Below, piece after piece: positions 9,006 to 17,737 of a DNA stretch of 52,829 nt. Source of the DNA: an uncultured bacterium. Lineage in GTDB: Bacteria > Verrucomicrobiota > Verrucomicrobiia > Opitutales > Intestinicryptomonadaceae. The stretch spans positions 1 to 52,829 of the forward strand of contig CAJMOT010000003.1 of the NCBI GenBank assembly GCA_905214995.1, read 5' to 3'. The notes under the pieces were generated by a model. That model was not told the origin of the DNA. It was given only the letters and a program-made list of their open reading frames with translations, and made no database searches. Both the position numbers and the translations under genes were made by a program. How positions within the stretch are numbered: the stretch's first letter is position 1; each line of letters opens with the position of its first letter.

Positions 9006-10031
9006 TCATACCAGATAGCAGTCCGCCTGGCTCGCCGCAATTTTCCTGAAATCCGTTTTTCTTATATTTTGCGAGATTTTATTGTAGAATGCGGGCTCCC
9101 TGATCCGCCGTATAGCCCCCGCAATGGGGTCTTTGTCCGAAAACTTGAAAACCGCTCCGTTCACGCCGTCCTCAACCGCCTCGCCGTTGCACCCCACGTT
9201 TTCGCTTATTATAACGGGCAGCCCGTTGTTCAGAGCCTCCTCCGCCACGACCCCCCAGGTCTCGCTGAAAGACGGCAGAATGAAAGCGTCGTTTTGCCTG
9301 TAATAATCCGGCAGCCGCGCGTTTTCGACCGCGCCGGCGAATTTTACGTTTTTCGGCGCCGACGCGCGCAGTTTGGCTTCGAGCTCCCCGTACCCGACCA
9401 TTGTGAGAGTGCAGTCGGGAAATTTTTTGAACGCCTCCACGAGGTTTTCGAGGTTCTTGCACGGTATGAACCTGCCAACGTATATGAAGTTGCGTATTTC
9501 GGATTTCGGCGCAAAGGGGGGCGTGTCGACTATGTTGTATATTCCCACGCCTTTTGTTATTGCAACCTCCCCGCGGTATCCCAGAGCGTCGAGCAGTTTT
9601 TTGTGCATTTTTCCGGAGGCGAAAACCTTGGATATGCGGCTCAAAAAAATCCTCTTCAAAAATCCCCTCCACCCCTTTACGGCAGACTCAAATATGCTCG
9701 ATTCCAGCGCGAGGGCGTTTTTCCGGCGCGGGGAGGCGAACGCGCAAATCCACTGCAACGCGCTGTTCCACCCCCCCAGGACGAGCATTTTGTATTCGCA
9801 AAAAAATATTATTTTAAGCAGCGCCGCGACTTTCGACAAAAACGGCCTCCCGCCCAGACTGACGCTTCCAAACTCCGCCGACCCCTTGTAGAAATCCTCG
9901 TTGCGGGTGGGATCGCCGTCGTCCGTAAAAACGGCCAATACGCGCTGCTTTTTGTTTATTTCGTTGTACAGATTTAACTTGTAAAATGAGGGGACATTCG
10001 TGACAAATATTTGCGCGCAGATTTTTCTCAT
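9006..10031 (-). CDS. Glycosyltransferase family 4 (group 1)
   Basis: 341 aa GT-B glycosyltransferase. Motifs: FIYVGRFIPCKNLENLVEAF, TMVGYGELEAKL, and PSFSETWGVVAEEALNNGLP with the two glutamates of the E-x7-E signature, then NVGCNGEAVEDGVNG. This C-domain resembles WcaL/colanic-type transferases. I took the ATG at 10031, where protein-like sequence (MRKICAQIFVTN) begins; an alternative start lies at 10073. No clear Shine-Dalgarno is seen at either. It is divergent from hldE. Confidence 0.82.
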   Translation of the reverse strand: MRKICAQIFVTNVPSFYKLNLYNEINKKQRVLAVFTDDGDPTRNEDFYKGSAEFGSVSLGGRPFLSKVAALLKIIFFCEYKMLVLGGWNSALQWICAFASPRRKNALALESSIFESAVKGWRGFLKRIFLSRISKVFASGKMHKKLLDALGYRGEVAITKGVGIYNIVDTPPFAPKSEIRNFIYVGRFIPCKNLENLVEAFKKFPDCTLTMVGYGELEAKLRASAPKNVKFAGAVENARLPDYYRQNDAFILPSFSETWGVVAEEALNNGLPVIISENVGCNGEAVEDGVNGAVFKFSDKDPIAGAIRRIREPAFYNKISQNIRKTDFRKIAASQADCYLV

Positions 10032-10137
10032 ATATCGAATATGACATTTGACTTCGGCCTTTCGGTTTGTCAACGTTATTTGATTTAACTAAAACTGAGA
10101 TAGGCAGTTATTTCATTGCCATAAACTACGGAAACCG

Positions 10138-11613
10138 ATGCAGAACCTGACCGCATTATTGGAAAAATTTCCGTCGCTGAAAGTATTGTGCGTCGGCGAC
10201 GCCATGCTCGACGCTTTTATATACGGCAAAGTCGAGAGAATATCCCCCGAAGCTCCCGTACCCGTTTTCAAAAAGACGCGCGAAGTCTCCATGCTCGGCG
10301 GCGTGGGGAATGTAGCAGCCAACATCGCCGCGCTGGGGGCGAAAGTTTCGGCGGTCGCGCGGGTCGGCCGCGACGCCGACGGAAAGAAAATCGCAAGCCT
10401 AATGGAATCCGGCGGAATCTCCGCGCGCCTCGCCGCCCGAGACGGCGTTCCGACGACGGCAAAAACGCGCATAGTCTCGGCAAACACCCACATTTTGAGG
10501 ATAGACGACGAGGAAATCGCCCCGCCGTCGCCCGAAGAGCTCGCCGAGGCCAAGCGCGCGGTCTCGGAGGAAATCGCTGACGCCGACATCGCGGTGCTCT
10601 CCGACTACGGCAAGGGCTTCGTCTCCGAAGAGCTCGCCGCGTTCGTCGTCGAAAAGGCGGCGGAGAGAGGCATAAGGGTCGTCGTAGACCCCAAGGGGGA
10701 CGACTTCTCAAAATACCGCGGCGCCGACATCGTAAAGCCAAACCTCAAAGAGTTTGAAGCCGTCTCCGGTGCGAAAGTCGATCCCGACTCGGAGGGATTT
10801 GCCGAACGGATTGCGGAAGGGGCGAGAAAAATATTTTCAAAAGCGCGCATCGGGGGGCTTGTCGTCACCCTCGGGGAGCACGGAATGTTTTACGCCAAAG
10901 CGCCCGACGCGCAGGGCGCCGTATGCGCGCGAACCAAGCGCAGAAAGGTGTACGACGTATCCGGAGCGGGAGACACGTCGATTTCGGCGATGGCGCTCTG
11001 CCTCGCGGCGGGCTCGACGGTGGAGGAGGCTATGGAGGCCGCAAACATCGCGGCGGGAATCGCCGTGACAAAGCTCGGCACCGCGACGGTTTCCATGAGG
11101 GAAATGGAGGCGGAGCTGTCCCGGACCGCCCGTCCCGCGTCCGAAAAGATCGCGACCGCCGAAGAGCTCGGTAGGATCGCCGAAAGGCTGCGAGCGGACG
11201 GGCTGCGCGTGGGCTTTACCAACGGCTGCTTCGACCTGCTGCACAGGGGGCACCTCTATTCCCTCGAACAGGCCAGGCGCGAGTGCGACTTCCTCGTCGT
11301 GGGCGTAAATTCGGACGACTCCGTGCGCAGGCTCAAGGGCGCCGGCCGCCCCGTGCAGGACGAGCTGACGAGGGCGTCGGTTCTTGCGGCGCTCTCGTGC
11401 GTCGACGCCGTGTGCGTGTTCGGCGGAGACACAGCCCTCGAGCTCGTCAAAACCCTGCGCCCCGACGTGATCGCCAAAGAGGGCTACGAGCTGGACAAGT
11501 GGCCCGAGGCGCAGTTCGTCGTCTCCGCGGGAGGAAAGGCGGTGCGGATAAAGAGGCTGGAAAATTTTTCGACGTCGGAAATCGTCGCCAAAATGGGGCG
11601 CGAAAAAAAATGA
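10138..11613 (+). CDS. hldE: Bifunctional heptose 7-phosphate kinase / heptose 1-phosphate adenylyltransferase
   Basis: 491 aa. The N-terminal ribokinase-like domain (1-325) has GDAMLD, ISPEAPVPVF, GGVGNVAANIAALGA, KPNLKEFE and the anion-hole/catalytic GAGDT at 276-280. The C-terminal cytidylyltransferase-like domain has TNGCFDLLHRGH with the HxGH motif at 369-372, then VGVNSDDSVRRLKG. It makes ADP-heptose precursors from sedoheptulose-7-P-derived heptose for LPS inner core. It overlaps gmhB by 4 bp, so kinase, phosphatase and adenylyltransferase steps are co-expressed. Confidence 0.95.
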   Translation: MQNLTALLEKFPSLKVLCVGDAMLDAFIYGKVERISPEAPVPVFKKTREVSMLGGVGNVAANIAALGAKVSAVARVGRDADGKKIASLMESGGISARLAARDGVPTTAKTRIVSANTHILRIDDEEIAPPSPEELAEAKRAVSEEIADADIAVLSDYGKGFVSEELAAFVVEKAAERGIRVVVDPKGDDFSKYRGADIVKPNLKEFEAVSGAKVDPDSEGFAERIAEGARKIFSKARIGGLVVTLGEHGMFYAKAPDAQGAVCARTKRRKVYDVSGAGDTSISAMALCLAAGSTVEEAMEAANIAAGIAVTKLGTATVSMREMEAELSRTARPASEKIATAEELGRIAERLRADGLRVGFTNGCFDLLHRGHLYSLEQARRECDFLVVGVNSDDSVRRLKGAGRPVQDELTRASVLAALSCVDAVCVFGGDTALELVKTLRPDVIAKEGYELDKWPEAQFVVSAGGKAVRIKRLENFSTSEIVAKMGREKK

Positions 11614-12119
11614 CGCGCGCGTTTTTTCTCGACAGGGACGGCGTGATAAACGCCGACAAAGCCTATGTCCACAAAATCGCGGACTTCGAGTTCGTCGACG
11701 GGATTTTCGACGCATGCCGCGCGGCGCAGTCGCGGGGATTCATAATAATCGTCGCGACAAACCAGTCGGGAATAGCGCGCGGGTACTACTCGGAGGAAGA
11801 CTTCGCCAAGCTCACGGCGCACATGCTCGGGGAGTTTGAAAAACGCGGAGTGCGCATTGCGGACGTGTTCCACTGCCCGCTTCTGGACGGCCCCGACAGG
11901 AAGCCGAACCCGGGAATGTTCCTGAAAGCGCGCGACAGGCACCGCATTGACATGGCGCGCTCGGTGTCGCTCGGCGACAGGGAGCGCGACATCGAGGCCG
12001 CCTCGCGCGCGGGTATAGTCCGCAACTATCTGCTCTCCGAAAGCGCGGGCAAAACCGCGGCGTACGCCGTAGTGAAGTCGCCCAAAGAAATGGAGGAGCT
12101 CGGCGCGTTCGACTTTTAG
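11610..12119 (+). CDS. gmhB: D-glycero-beta-D-manno-heptose 1,7-bisphosphate 7-phosphatase
   Basis: 169 aa HAD-superfamily phosphatase. Motif I is FFLDRDGVIN at residues 5-14 with both aspartates. Motif II is VATNQSGIARGYY. The CPLLDGPDRKPNPGMF region is typical of GmhB/HisB-N, although the usual zinc-loop cysteine set is reduced to one visible Cys. SLGDRERDIEAASRAG carries the late-domain aspartates. It acts between the two HldE activities. The start is fixed by the ATGA overlap with hldE. Its end overlaps the convergent GT9 gene by 4 bp. Confidence 0.9.
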   Translation: MTRAFFLDRDGVINADKAYVHKIADFEFVDGIFDACRAAQSRGFIIIVATNQSGIARGYYSEEDFAKLTAHMLGEFEKRGVRIADVFHCPLLDGPDRKPNPGMFLKARDRHRIDMARSVSLGDRERDIEAASRAGIVRNYLLSESAGKTAAYAVVKSPKEMEELGAFDF

Positions 12120-13111
12120 GGGCGCTCGCCGCCCGCCAAATCGTAAAACGCCGCAATCACATCCTCCGCCGAAACGGACTGCATGCAATTTTTGCCCCTC
12201 CGGTAAAGCGGGCACTCCGAAAGCTCTTTGCCGCACGGCGAACACGGGAATTTTTTATACACCACCCGCCTGCGCTCCGCCGCGGGAGCCCACACGTCGG
12301 GGCGCTGCGGCCCGAATATCGAGACGACTCCCGCCCCGCATGCGGCGAGCAGATGCCCCATGAACGAGTCCACCGCCACCGCGAACCCGACGCCCTGCGC
12401 GCGCCTTATCAAATCCTGAACCGGAAGGTCGGCAACCTCCGAAAACTCCCCGAAATTTTCCCTTGAAACCGCCGTATTCGCGTGGACGACGAGCACGGTC
12501 TTCCAGCCGTTTTTGCGCAGTTCGCGGGAAATTTGAACCCACTTTGACTCTTCGAGCTCGCGCTTTGGGTCGGAAGCCTCGGGCGCGAGAAACACCTCCC
12601 CGCGCCTCGCGGGGGCGGAGGTATCGCGCAAAAATCCGGGCTTTGGCAGGATGTCGGGCGCGATTTGCCTTGCAAAAGAAATCCGCGCCTCCATGACGGG
12701 CTCGCGCGAGCGGCCGAGGATTCTTTCCAAAAAGCCCTCGCCGCGGGAATACCCGTAGGAAATTATCGGGGCGGCGCCGAGCAGTCGGAGGATCAGGCGC
12801 TGCCACAAGTCGCCGCGCGGGCACAGCCCGACATAGCCGGAAAACCTCGAGCCGAACGCTATTCGGGGCGCGAAAATCGAGCGCAACAGCCGCAGGGGAT
12901 TCCTCTGCGCCCTGCGCCTGTTCCAGGCAAACTCCATCGGCAGAAGCTCCACCCTCTCGCCGTAAAACGGCATCCGAAGGCTCCCGCCCGCCTTCGAGAC
13001 GAGCATCGCGACTTTCCCCGTGTCGGCGCGCGAAAGCAGCTCTTTTACGAGCGAATCGGTATACAGCTTGTCGCCGAGCCCGTACGTTTCGGCAATCAGA
13101 TAGTTCTTCAT
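12116..13111 (-). CDS. ADP-heptose:LPS heptosyltransferase-like protein (GT9)
   Basis: 331 aa. The C-terminal half has the GT9 pattern: FLAPEASDPKRELEESKWVQ, KTVLVVHANT, then VAVDSFMGHLLAACGAGVVSIFGP, the ADP-heptose-binding region ending in PDVWAP. A late cysteine set (CSPCG, CPLYRRGKNC) resembles the Cys-rich tail of several GT9 proteins. It probably transfers heptose to the LPS core on the cytoplasmic face. The ATG at 13111 overlaps the gmhA stop, so the two are translationally coupled. Which core position it serves cannot be told. Confidence 0.85.
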   Translation of the reverse strand: MKNYLIAETYGLGDKLYTDSLVKELLSRADTGKVAMLVSKAGGSLRMPFYGERVELLPMEFAWNRRRAQRNPLRLLRSIFAPRIAFGSRFSGYVGLCPRGDLWQRLILRLLGAAPIISYGYSRGEGFLERILGRSREPVMEARISFARQIAPDILPKPGFLRDTSAPARRGEVFLAPEASDPKRELEESKWVQISRELRKNGWKTVLVVHANTAVSRENFGEFSEVADLPVQDLIRRAQGVGFAVAVDSFMGHLLAACGAGVVSIFGPQRPDVWAPAAERRRVVYKKFPCSPCGKELSECPLYRRGKNCMQSVSAEDVIAAFYDLAGGERP

Positions 13112-13677
13112 TCTCCGGAACCGGCAAAAGCTTCGTCCACGGCTTCGAGCCACGAGTGCAGAAGGAGCGTGTGGACTTCCTGTATCCTCGCCGTGGAGCT
13201 TGATGGGACTATCAGCTCGAAATCCGCGGCTCCCTTGAGCCTTCCTCCGCCCTTCCCCGACACGAGAACCGTCTTGACGCCCCTTTTCTTCGCCGCCGCA
13301 AACGCCTCGACAATGTTCCGGGAATTTCCGCTCGTCGTAAACCCGAATAGCAAATCCCCATCCCGCCCGAGCGACTCCACCTGGCGCGAGAAAACCTTGT
13401 CCGCTCCGTAGTCGTTCAGTATGCACGTAAGCAGCGTGGGGTCCGCGCAGAGGCAGACGGCGGGCAGGCTGCGGCGCTCGCGAGAAAATCTGCCGACGAA
13501 CTCCTCGGACATGTGGAGGGCGTCGGCTGCGCTGCCGCCGTTGCCGCACGTTAGAATTTTGCCCCCGCCCCGCAGAACGGAGACGATTTCGCGCCCGACG
13601 GCGTCCGCGGCGGGCGAAAGGGCCTTTGAAGCCTCCAAAACGTTGCGGAGCTCCTCCGCGTTTTTGCAATAGTCCAT
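13108..13677 (-). CDS. gmhA: Sedoheptulose 7-phosphate isomerase
   Basis: 189 aa SIS-domain protein of normal GmhA length. ILTCGNGGSAADALHMSEEFVGRF, LTCILNDYGADKVFSRQVE, FGFTTSGNSRNIVEA and the C-terminal EVHTLLLHSWLEAVD (zinc-ligand histidines) are all present. It catalyses the first step from sedoheptulose-7-P to heptose-7-P. With hldE and gmhB the window has the route to ADP-D,D-heptose; no HldD epimerase is seen here. gmhA and GT9 converge on hldE-gmhB rather than forming one operon. Confidence 0.93.
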   Translation of the reverse strand: MDYCKNAEELRNVLEASKALSPAADAVGREIVSVLRGGGKILTCGNGGSAADALHMSEEFVGRFSRERRSLPAVCLCADPTLLTCILNDYGADKVFSRQVESLGRDGDLLFGFTTSGNSRNIVEAFAAAKKRGVKTVLVSGKGGGRLKGAADFELIVPSSSTARIQEVHTLLLHSWLEAVDEAFAGSGE

Positions 13678-14183
13678 ATGCGGTCAAAGAATTGCAACCG
13701 CGCGCATTTCCGCGCATTTTGCCGCGCGGCGGCGGAAAAATTGCGTGGGGAAAGCGCGCGTTATATGGCATATTTTGAAATAATCGTCGGGCGCGACAAG
13801 AAAATTTAACCGGATTTGAACGAGCTCCCCGAAACCGGCGCAAGCCGCATTTACGCGGATTATCCGAAAAAAAAACGCGACGGCAAATTCAAATCAGCCG
13901 GGCCCATTGCGGAAGAAATCCGCAAAATTGTCCCGCGGCCTACGCGCGCGGAAACGTCAACGCAATGGCATCGGAAATCAGAAAATTCGCCGCCTTGGAC
14001 AAATCCGAAATCTCAAAAATCTGCCGGCAAACAGCCGTAGAAAATTTCGACGCAACGCCCGCGTTCGCAAATATTGCCAGCTTTACGGAACGTTCGCGCG
14101 GCATCGCCTGTTGCCGGAGCGCGCCTGCCGCTTTGCCGGCTAACAATTTTCCCCCGCTTCCGGGTTGCCGGCCGGCGCGCCCG
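13678..14183. other. Intergenic region, no gene seen
   Basis: 506 bp between the gmhA start and the end of the efflux operon. Short readings exist on both strands (for example a TTG-started one at 13816-14040), but none has recognisable protein character or a ribosome site. The segment near 13690-13800 should hold the gmhA promoter. Several GC-rich short inverted repeats occur at 14115-14180, without a T-run that would make a convincing terminator. Confidence 0.5.
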
Positions 14184-15689
14184 TCACGCGCCGCCCTCTT
14201 GCGGCGGGTTGTCGCCGAGGGAATCGAAGAAAATCCATTCCAGCTTCTCGGGATCGTCCTTTACGTCCGCCTCCGTCCAGCCGCCGCCGAGAGACTTGTA
14301 GAGCGCCACTATATAGTTTACGAAATCCCTGCGGCTCTGCACGCGGTTCTGCTCGGAGGAAAGCATTGATCGCTGGGCGTCGAGCAGGTCTATGAACTCT
14401 ATCTCGCCCTGAGTGTAGAGCTCCCGCGAGAGCTCGAACGCCTTGCGGTAGTTGTCCACTATGCGGTTGAGGTACTCTATTCTCTCACGCTCCTTTTTGG
14501 CCGAGACGAGGGCGTCCTCGACCTCCTTTACCGCAGTGAGGACGGCGTCCTCCCAGTCAACGCCCGCCTCGCGGGTCAGCGCCTCCTGCAACTTCACGTT
14601 GTAGACGGTTTTTCCCGCCTGGAAAATATTCCACGTGGCGCTCGGGCCGACCGACCATGTGCCGTACTGGTTTTGCACGATGCTGCCGATTTTCGGGGCC
14701 TCGTAGGAGATTTTGCCGGTGATGGTGAACTTCGGGTAGTAGTCGGCGCGGGCGTTGCCGATTCTGGCGGTTGCCGAGTGCAGCATGTACTCGGCGGAAA
14801 TTATGTCGGGGCGGCGTTCGAGAAGCTTGGCGGGCACCGAGGAAGGGATAAATTTTTCGAGCGCGGGAATGGTTCCCGCCGGCTCGAGCTCCTTTTTGAG
14901 CGCGCCCGTGTTGAGGCCGCAAAGATACTCTATCGCGTGCCGCGTGAGCTCCAACTGGCTTTCGAGCGCGGGGAGCTGCGCGGAGGTGCTCTCTACCTGC
15001 GCCGCCGCCCGCACGGCGTCGAGCTTCGAGACGAACCCCGACTTCTGGCGCGCGAGAGTCGCCCTGTATGTCCCTTTCTGGGTTTCGAGATTGCTTCTGG
15101 TTATCGAGATTTCCTGCTGGATGCACCTGTACGTGAAATAGTTCTGCGCGACTTCCGCGGCGACCGAAATGCGCGCGGCGGCCTTGTTTGCCATAGCCGC
15201 CTTGTACTCCGCCGCCGAAGCCTCTATGCCGCGGCGGACGCCCCCGAACACGTCAATCTCCCACGACGCCGTCGCCCCCATGCCGTACGACGTGTGCGTG
15301 ACGTCTATGGGATGCCCCCCCTCGGACATGCCGGCGTTCAAGTCGGCCGCGGGGAAAAATCCGCTCTGCGAAACCCCGAGCGTCGCGCGCGCCTGCGCGA
15401 TTCTCTCAGTGGCGGCGCGTATTGAAAGATTCCCCTCGAACGCGCGCGATATGAGCGAAGTGAGCGTAGGGTCGTCGAAGATCTCCCACCACTCGGCGAG
15501 CGCCTCCGGGGACATTTCGAGCGGTTCGGCGGAGTCGGAAATCTCCGTCCCGTCCCGCCCCGCGCTCCACTCCTTCGGCATGTCGGCCTTCGGAGGCTCG
15601 AAATCGGGGCCCACCATGCACCCGCACAGCGCAGCAGCCGCTGCCGCTAAAACCATATTCCCCTTCATATTGCGCATAAAATCATTCAT
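14184..15689 (-). CDS. Outer-membrane efflux lipoprotein, NodT/OprM (TolC-like) family
   Basis: 501 aa. A lipoprotein signal peptide ends at Cys24 (AAAALCGC), followed by MVGPDFEPP, the usual start of NodT-type proteins. Two OEP repeats follow, with long amphipathic helices and the conserved RRPDIISAEYML and RIGNARADYYPKF. It forms the outer-membrane exit duct for the adjacent MacA/MacB-like pump. The start overlaps the permease gene end by 8 bp, making it the last gene of the operon. Confidence 0.9.
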   Translation of the reverse strand: MNDFMRNMKGNMVLAAAAAALCGCMVGPDFEPPKADMPKEWSAGRDGTEISDSAEPLEMSPEALAEWWEIFDDPTLTSLISRAFEGNLSIRAATERIAQARATLGVSQSGFFPAADLNAGMSEGGHPIDVTHTSYGMGATASWEIDVFGGVRRGIEASAAEYKAAMANKAAARISVAAEVAQNYFTYRCIQQEISITRSNLETQKGTYRATLARQKSGFVSKLDAVRAAAQVESTSAQLPALESQLELTRHAIEYLCGLNTGALKKELEPAGTIPALEKFIPSSVPAKLLERRPDIISAEYMLHSATARIGNARADYYPKFTITGKISYEAPKIGSIVQNQYGTWSVGPSATWNIFQAGKTVYNVKLQEALTREAGVDWEDAVLTAVKEVEDALVSAKKERERIEYLNRIVDNYRKAFELSRELYTQGEIEFIDLLDAQRSMLSSEQNRVQSRRDFVNYIVALYKSLGGGWTEADVKDDPEKLEWIFFDSLGDNPPQEGGA

Positions 15690-17034
15690 ATCTGAGAGCC
15701 TCTATCGGGTCGAGGCGCGCCGCCTTCCACGCGGGATAATATCCGAACACGACGCCCACAAGCGCCGAAACCCCCACGGAAAGGCATATCGCAAAGTACG
15801 ATATCGCCGTGTGCCAGCCCATTTTTGCGGCCATGAAAACCGAGAGCCCGTGGCCGGCCGCAATCCCTATTATCCCGCCGAGTATGCAAATGACTATCGA
15901 CTCGACCAAAAACTGCTGCAAAATGTCGCGCGCGCGCGCGCCGACGGCCATGCGCAGACCGATCTCGCGCGTGCGCTCCGTGACGGATACGAGCATTATG
16001 TTCATTATGCCTATTCCTCCGACGAGAAGCGATATGAACGCCACGCACATGAGCAGGTTCGCAACGCTCTCGGTCTGCTTTTTGAGCATGTCCGCAAACT
16101 CCGCGAGGGAGCGTATGCGGAAGTCGTCGTCCGCGTCGCCGAGCTTGTGGGTTTCGCGCAGCACTTCGCGGACTTTCTCCATAGTCTCGGCGATGTCGTC
16201 GGGGTGGGCGACGGACATTATCATGCTGTCTATGTTGGAAAACCTCACGGGCGGAATGGCGTTGTACTCCTGCGGATAGAGGCTCACGCCGCTCGTGTAC
16301 ACGTCGGAAGCGGAAGTGGTTGTGGTGGTGGACGTGTCCGTGGTGGTTCCGACCGCGCTCAGCGACGTCTGCCCCGCGCCTTTCAGCCGGGCCTTCATGG
16401 TAGTCCACGGCAGTATCACGCAGTCGTCCATGTCCATGCCCATCATGTTGGCGCCCCTCGATTTCAAGACGCCGATGACTTTGAATACGACGTTTTGTAT
16501 GCGCAAGTCTTTCCCCACCGGATTGGCGCCGTCGTAGAGCTCGCGCACTATCGTCTGCCCGACGAGGCACACTTTTGCCGCCCTCGCAACATGCGAGGCG
16601 GAAATCGGAATGCCGTCCTCCACTTTCCAGCTCGATATTTCCAAAAAGTCCTCGTTTCCGCCGCTTATGCTGAACGGCCGCCAATTCTTATTGCCGTAGA
16701 TGATCTGCCCCCTGACCGAAATCTGCGGGGAGATCGCCGTCACTTTCGGGCACTCCTTTATGATGGCGCGGGTGTCCGCCACGGTCAGCGTCGCCCAAGA
16801 TCCGGAGCCGCTGTTTATGCCGCTTCTGGTGACGGGACCGGGCCACACGCGGATTGTGTTGACGCCCATTTCGGAAAAGTTGTTCTCAAGCGACACCTGC
16901 GCGCCGGCGCCGATTTCTATGACCGCGATTACCGCCGCTATGCCTATGATTATCCCGAGGGTCGTCAGAAACGTGCGGGTGGGGTTGCGGGCTATGGATT
17001 TGAGAGCCCATTTCAATACGCGGAATCTCTTCAT
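15682..17034 (-). CDS. MacB-like ABC efflux permease (FtsX family)
   Basis: 450 aa. There is one N-terminal membrane segment (about 22-42), a large periplasmic domain, then three C-terminal segments (about 345-440) with TERTREIGLRMAVGAR and ARLDPIEALRYE, the standard FtsX/MacB ends. The ATPase is encoded separately, upstream, rather than fused as in E. coli MacB. A Thr/Ser-rich low-complexity insert lies at about residues 223-249 of the periplasmic domain. It overlaps the ATPase gene by 4 bp. Likely substrates are amphipathic compounds or peptides; none can be assigned. Confidence 0.9.
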   Translation of the reverse strand: MKRFRVLKWALKSIARNPTRTFLTTLGIIIGIAAVIAVIEIGAGAQVSLENNFSEMGVNTIRVWPGPVTRSGINSGSGSWATLTVADTRAIIKECPKVTAISPQISVRGQIIYGNKNWRPFSISGGNEDFLEISSWKVEDGIPISASHVARAAKVCLVGQTIVRELYDGANPVGKDLRIQNVVFKVIGVLKSRGANMMGMDMDDCVILPWTTMKARLKGAGQTSLSAVGTTTDTSTTTTTSASDVYTSGVSLYPQEYNAIPPVRFSNIDSMIMSVAHPDDIAETMEKVREVLRETHKLGDADDDFRIRSLAEFADMLKKQTESVANLLMCVAFISLLVGGIGIMNIMLVSVTERTREIGLRMAVGARARDILQQFLVESIVICILGGIIGIAAGHGLSVFMAAKMGWHTAISYFAICLSVGVSALVGVVFGYYPAWKAARLDPIEALRYE

Positions 17035-17726
17035 TTTCTTATAACGGCATCGCTTGCTATTTCCCCGTCCACGAGGCGCACTATGCGCTTTGCGCTGTTG
17101 GCGACGTCCATTTCGTGCGTGACGAGCACTATCGTCACGCCTTCGGACGAGTTGATTTCGTTGAATATGCGCAGGATTTCCTCGCTCATCTTCGTGTCGA
17201 GGTTGCCGGTGGGCTCGTCGGCGAAAAGTATGCTGGGATTGTTGACCAACGCCCGCGCTATCGCGACCCTTTGCTGCTGCCCGCCCGAGAGCCGCGAGGG
17301 TTCGTGGTCCATTCTGTCGGCGAGCCCGACGCGCTCGAGCATCCGCTTGCCGCGCTCGAGCATCTGCTTTTCCGAGAGGTGGCTCGCCGTGTAGCCGAGC
17401 GGCATTATCACGTTTTCGAGCGCGGAGGTGCGCGGCAGCAGATTGAAGTTTTGGAATACGAACCCGATTTTGCGGTTGCGCACGTCGGCGCGGCCGTCGT
17501 TGGAAAGGCGCGATATTTCCTCGCCGTCGAGCCAGTATTCGCCCGAAGTCGGCCTGTCAAGGCACCCGAGAATGTTCATGAGAGTGCTCTTGCCCGAGCC
17601 CGACACGCCGGTGAGCGCAACCATGTCGCCCTTCTCCACGGACATCGTTATGCCTTTGAGCACGGGCAGCTTTATGTCGCCCATGAAATAGGTCTTGCGA
17701 ATGTCCTTCAACTCTATGAGCCCCAT
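17031..17726 (-). CDS. MacB/LolD-like ABC transporter ATP-binding protein
   Basis: 231 aa. Walker A GVSGSGKST is near residue 40, signature LSGGQQQRVAIARAL, Walker B ILFADEPTGNLD, and the switch His is in LVTHEMDVA. Sequence and length match the ATPase class that pairs with FtsX-type permeases. It starts 11 nt after the adaptor gene ends and overlaps the permease by 4 bp, so all four pump genes form one operon. Confidence 0.92.
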   Translation of the reverse strand: MGLIELKDIRKTYFMGDIKLPVLKGITMSVEKGDMVALTGVSGSGKSTLMNILGCLDRPTSGEYWLDGEEISRLSNDGRADVRNRKIGFVFQNFNLLPRTSALENVIMPLGYTASHLSEKQMLERGKRMLERVGLADRMDHEPSRLSGGQQQRVAIARALVNNPSILFADEPTGNLDTKMSEEILRIFNEINSSEGVTIVLVTHEMDVANSAKRIVRLVDGEIASDAVIRK

Positions 17727-17737
17727 CGAGCGGCCTC

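Noticed and set aside
15169..17394. 741-residue plus-strand frame across the efflux genes
   Set aside because: Antisense shadow of the outer-membrane, permease and ATPase genes; no domain seen.
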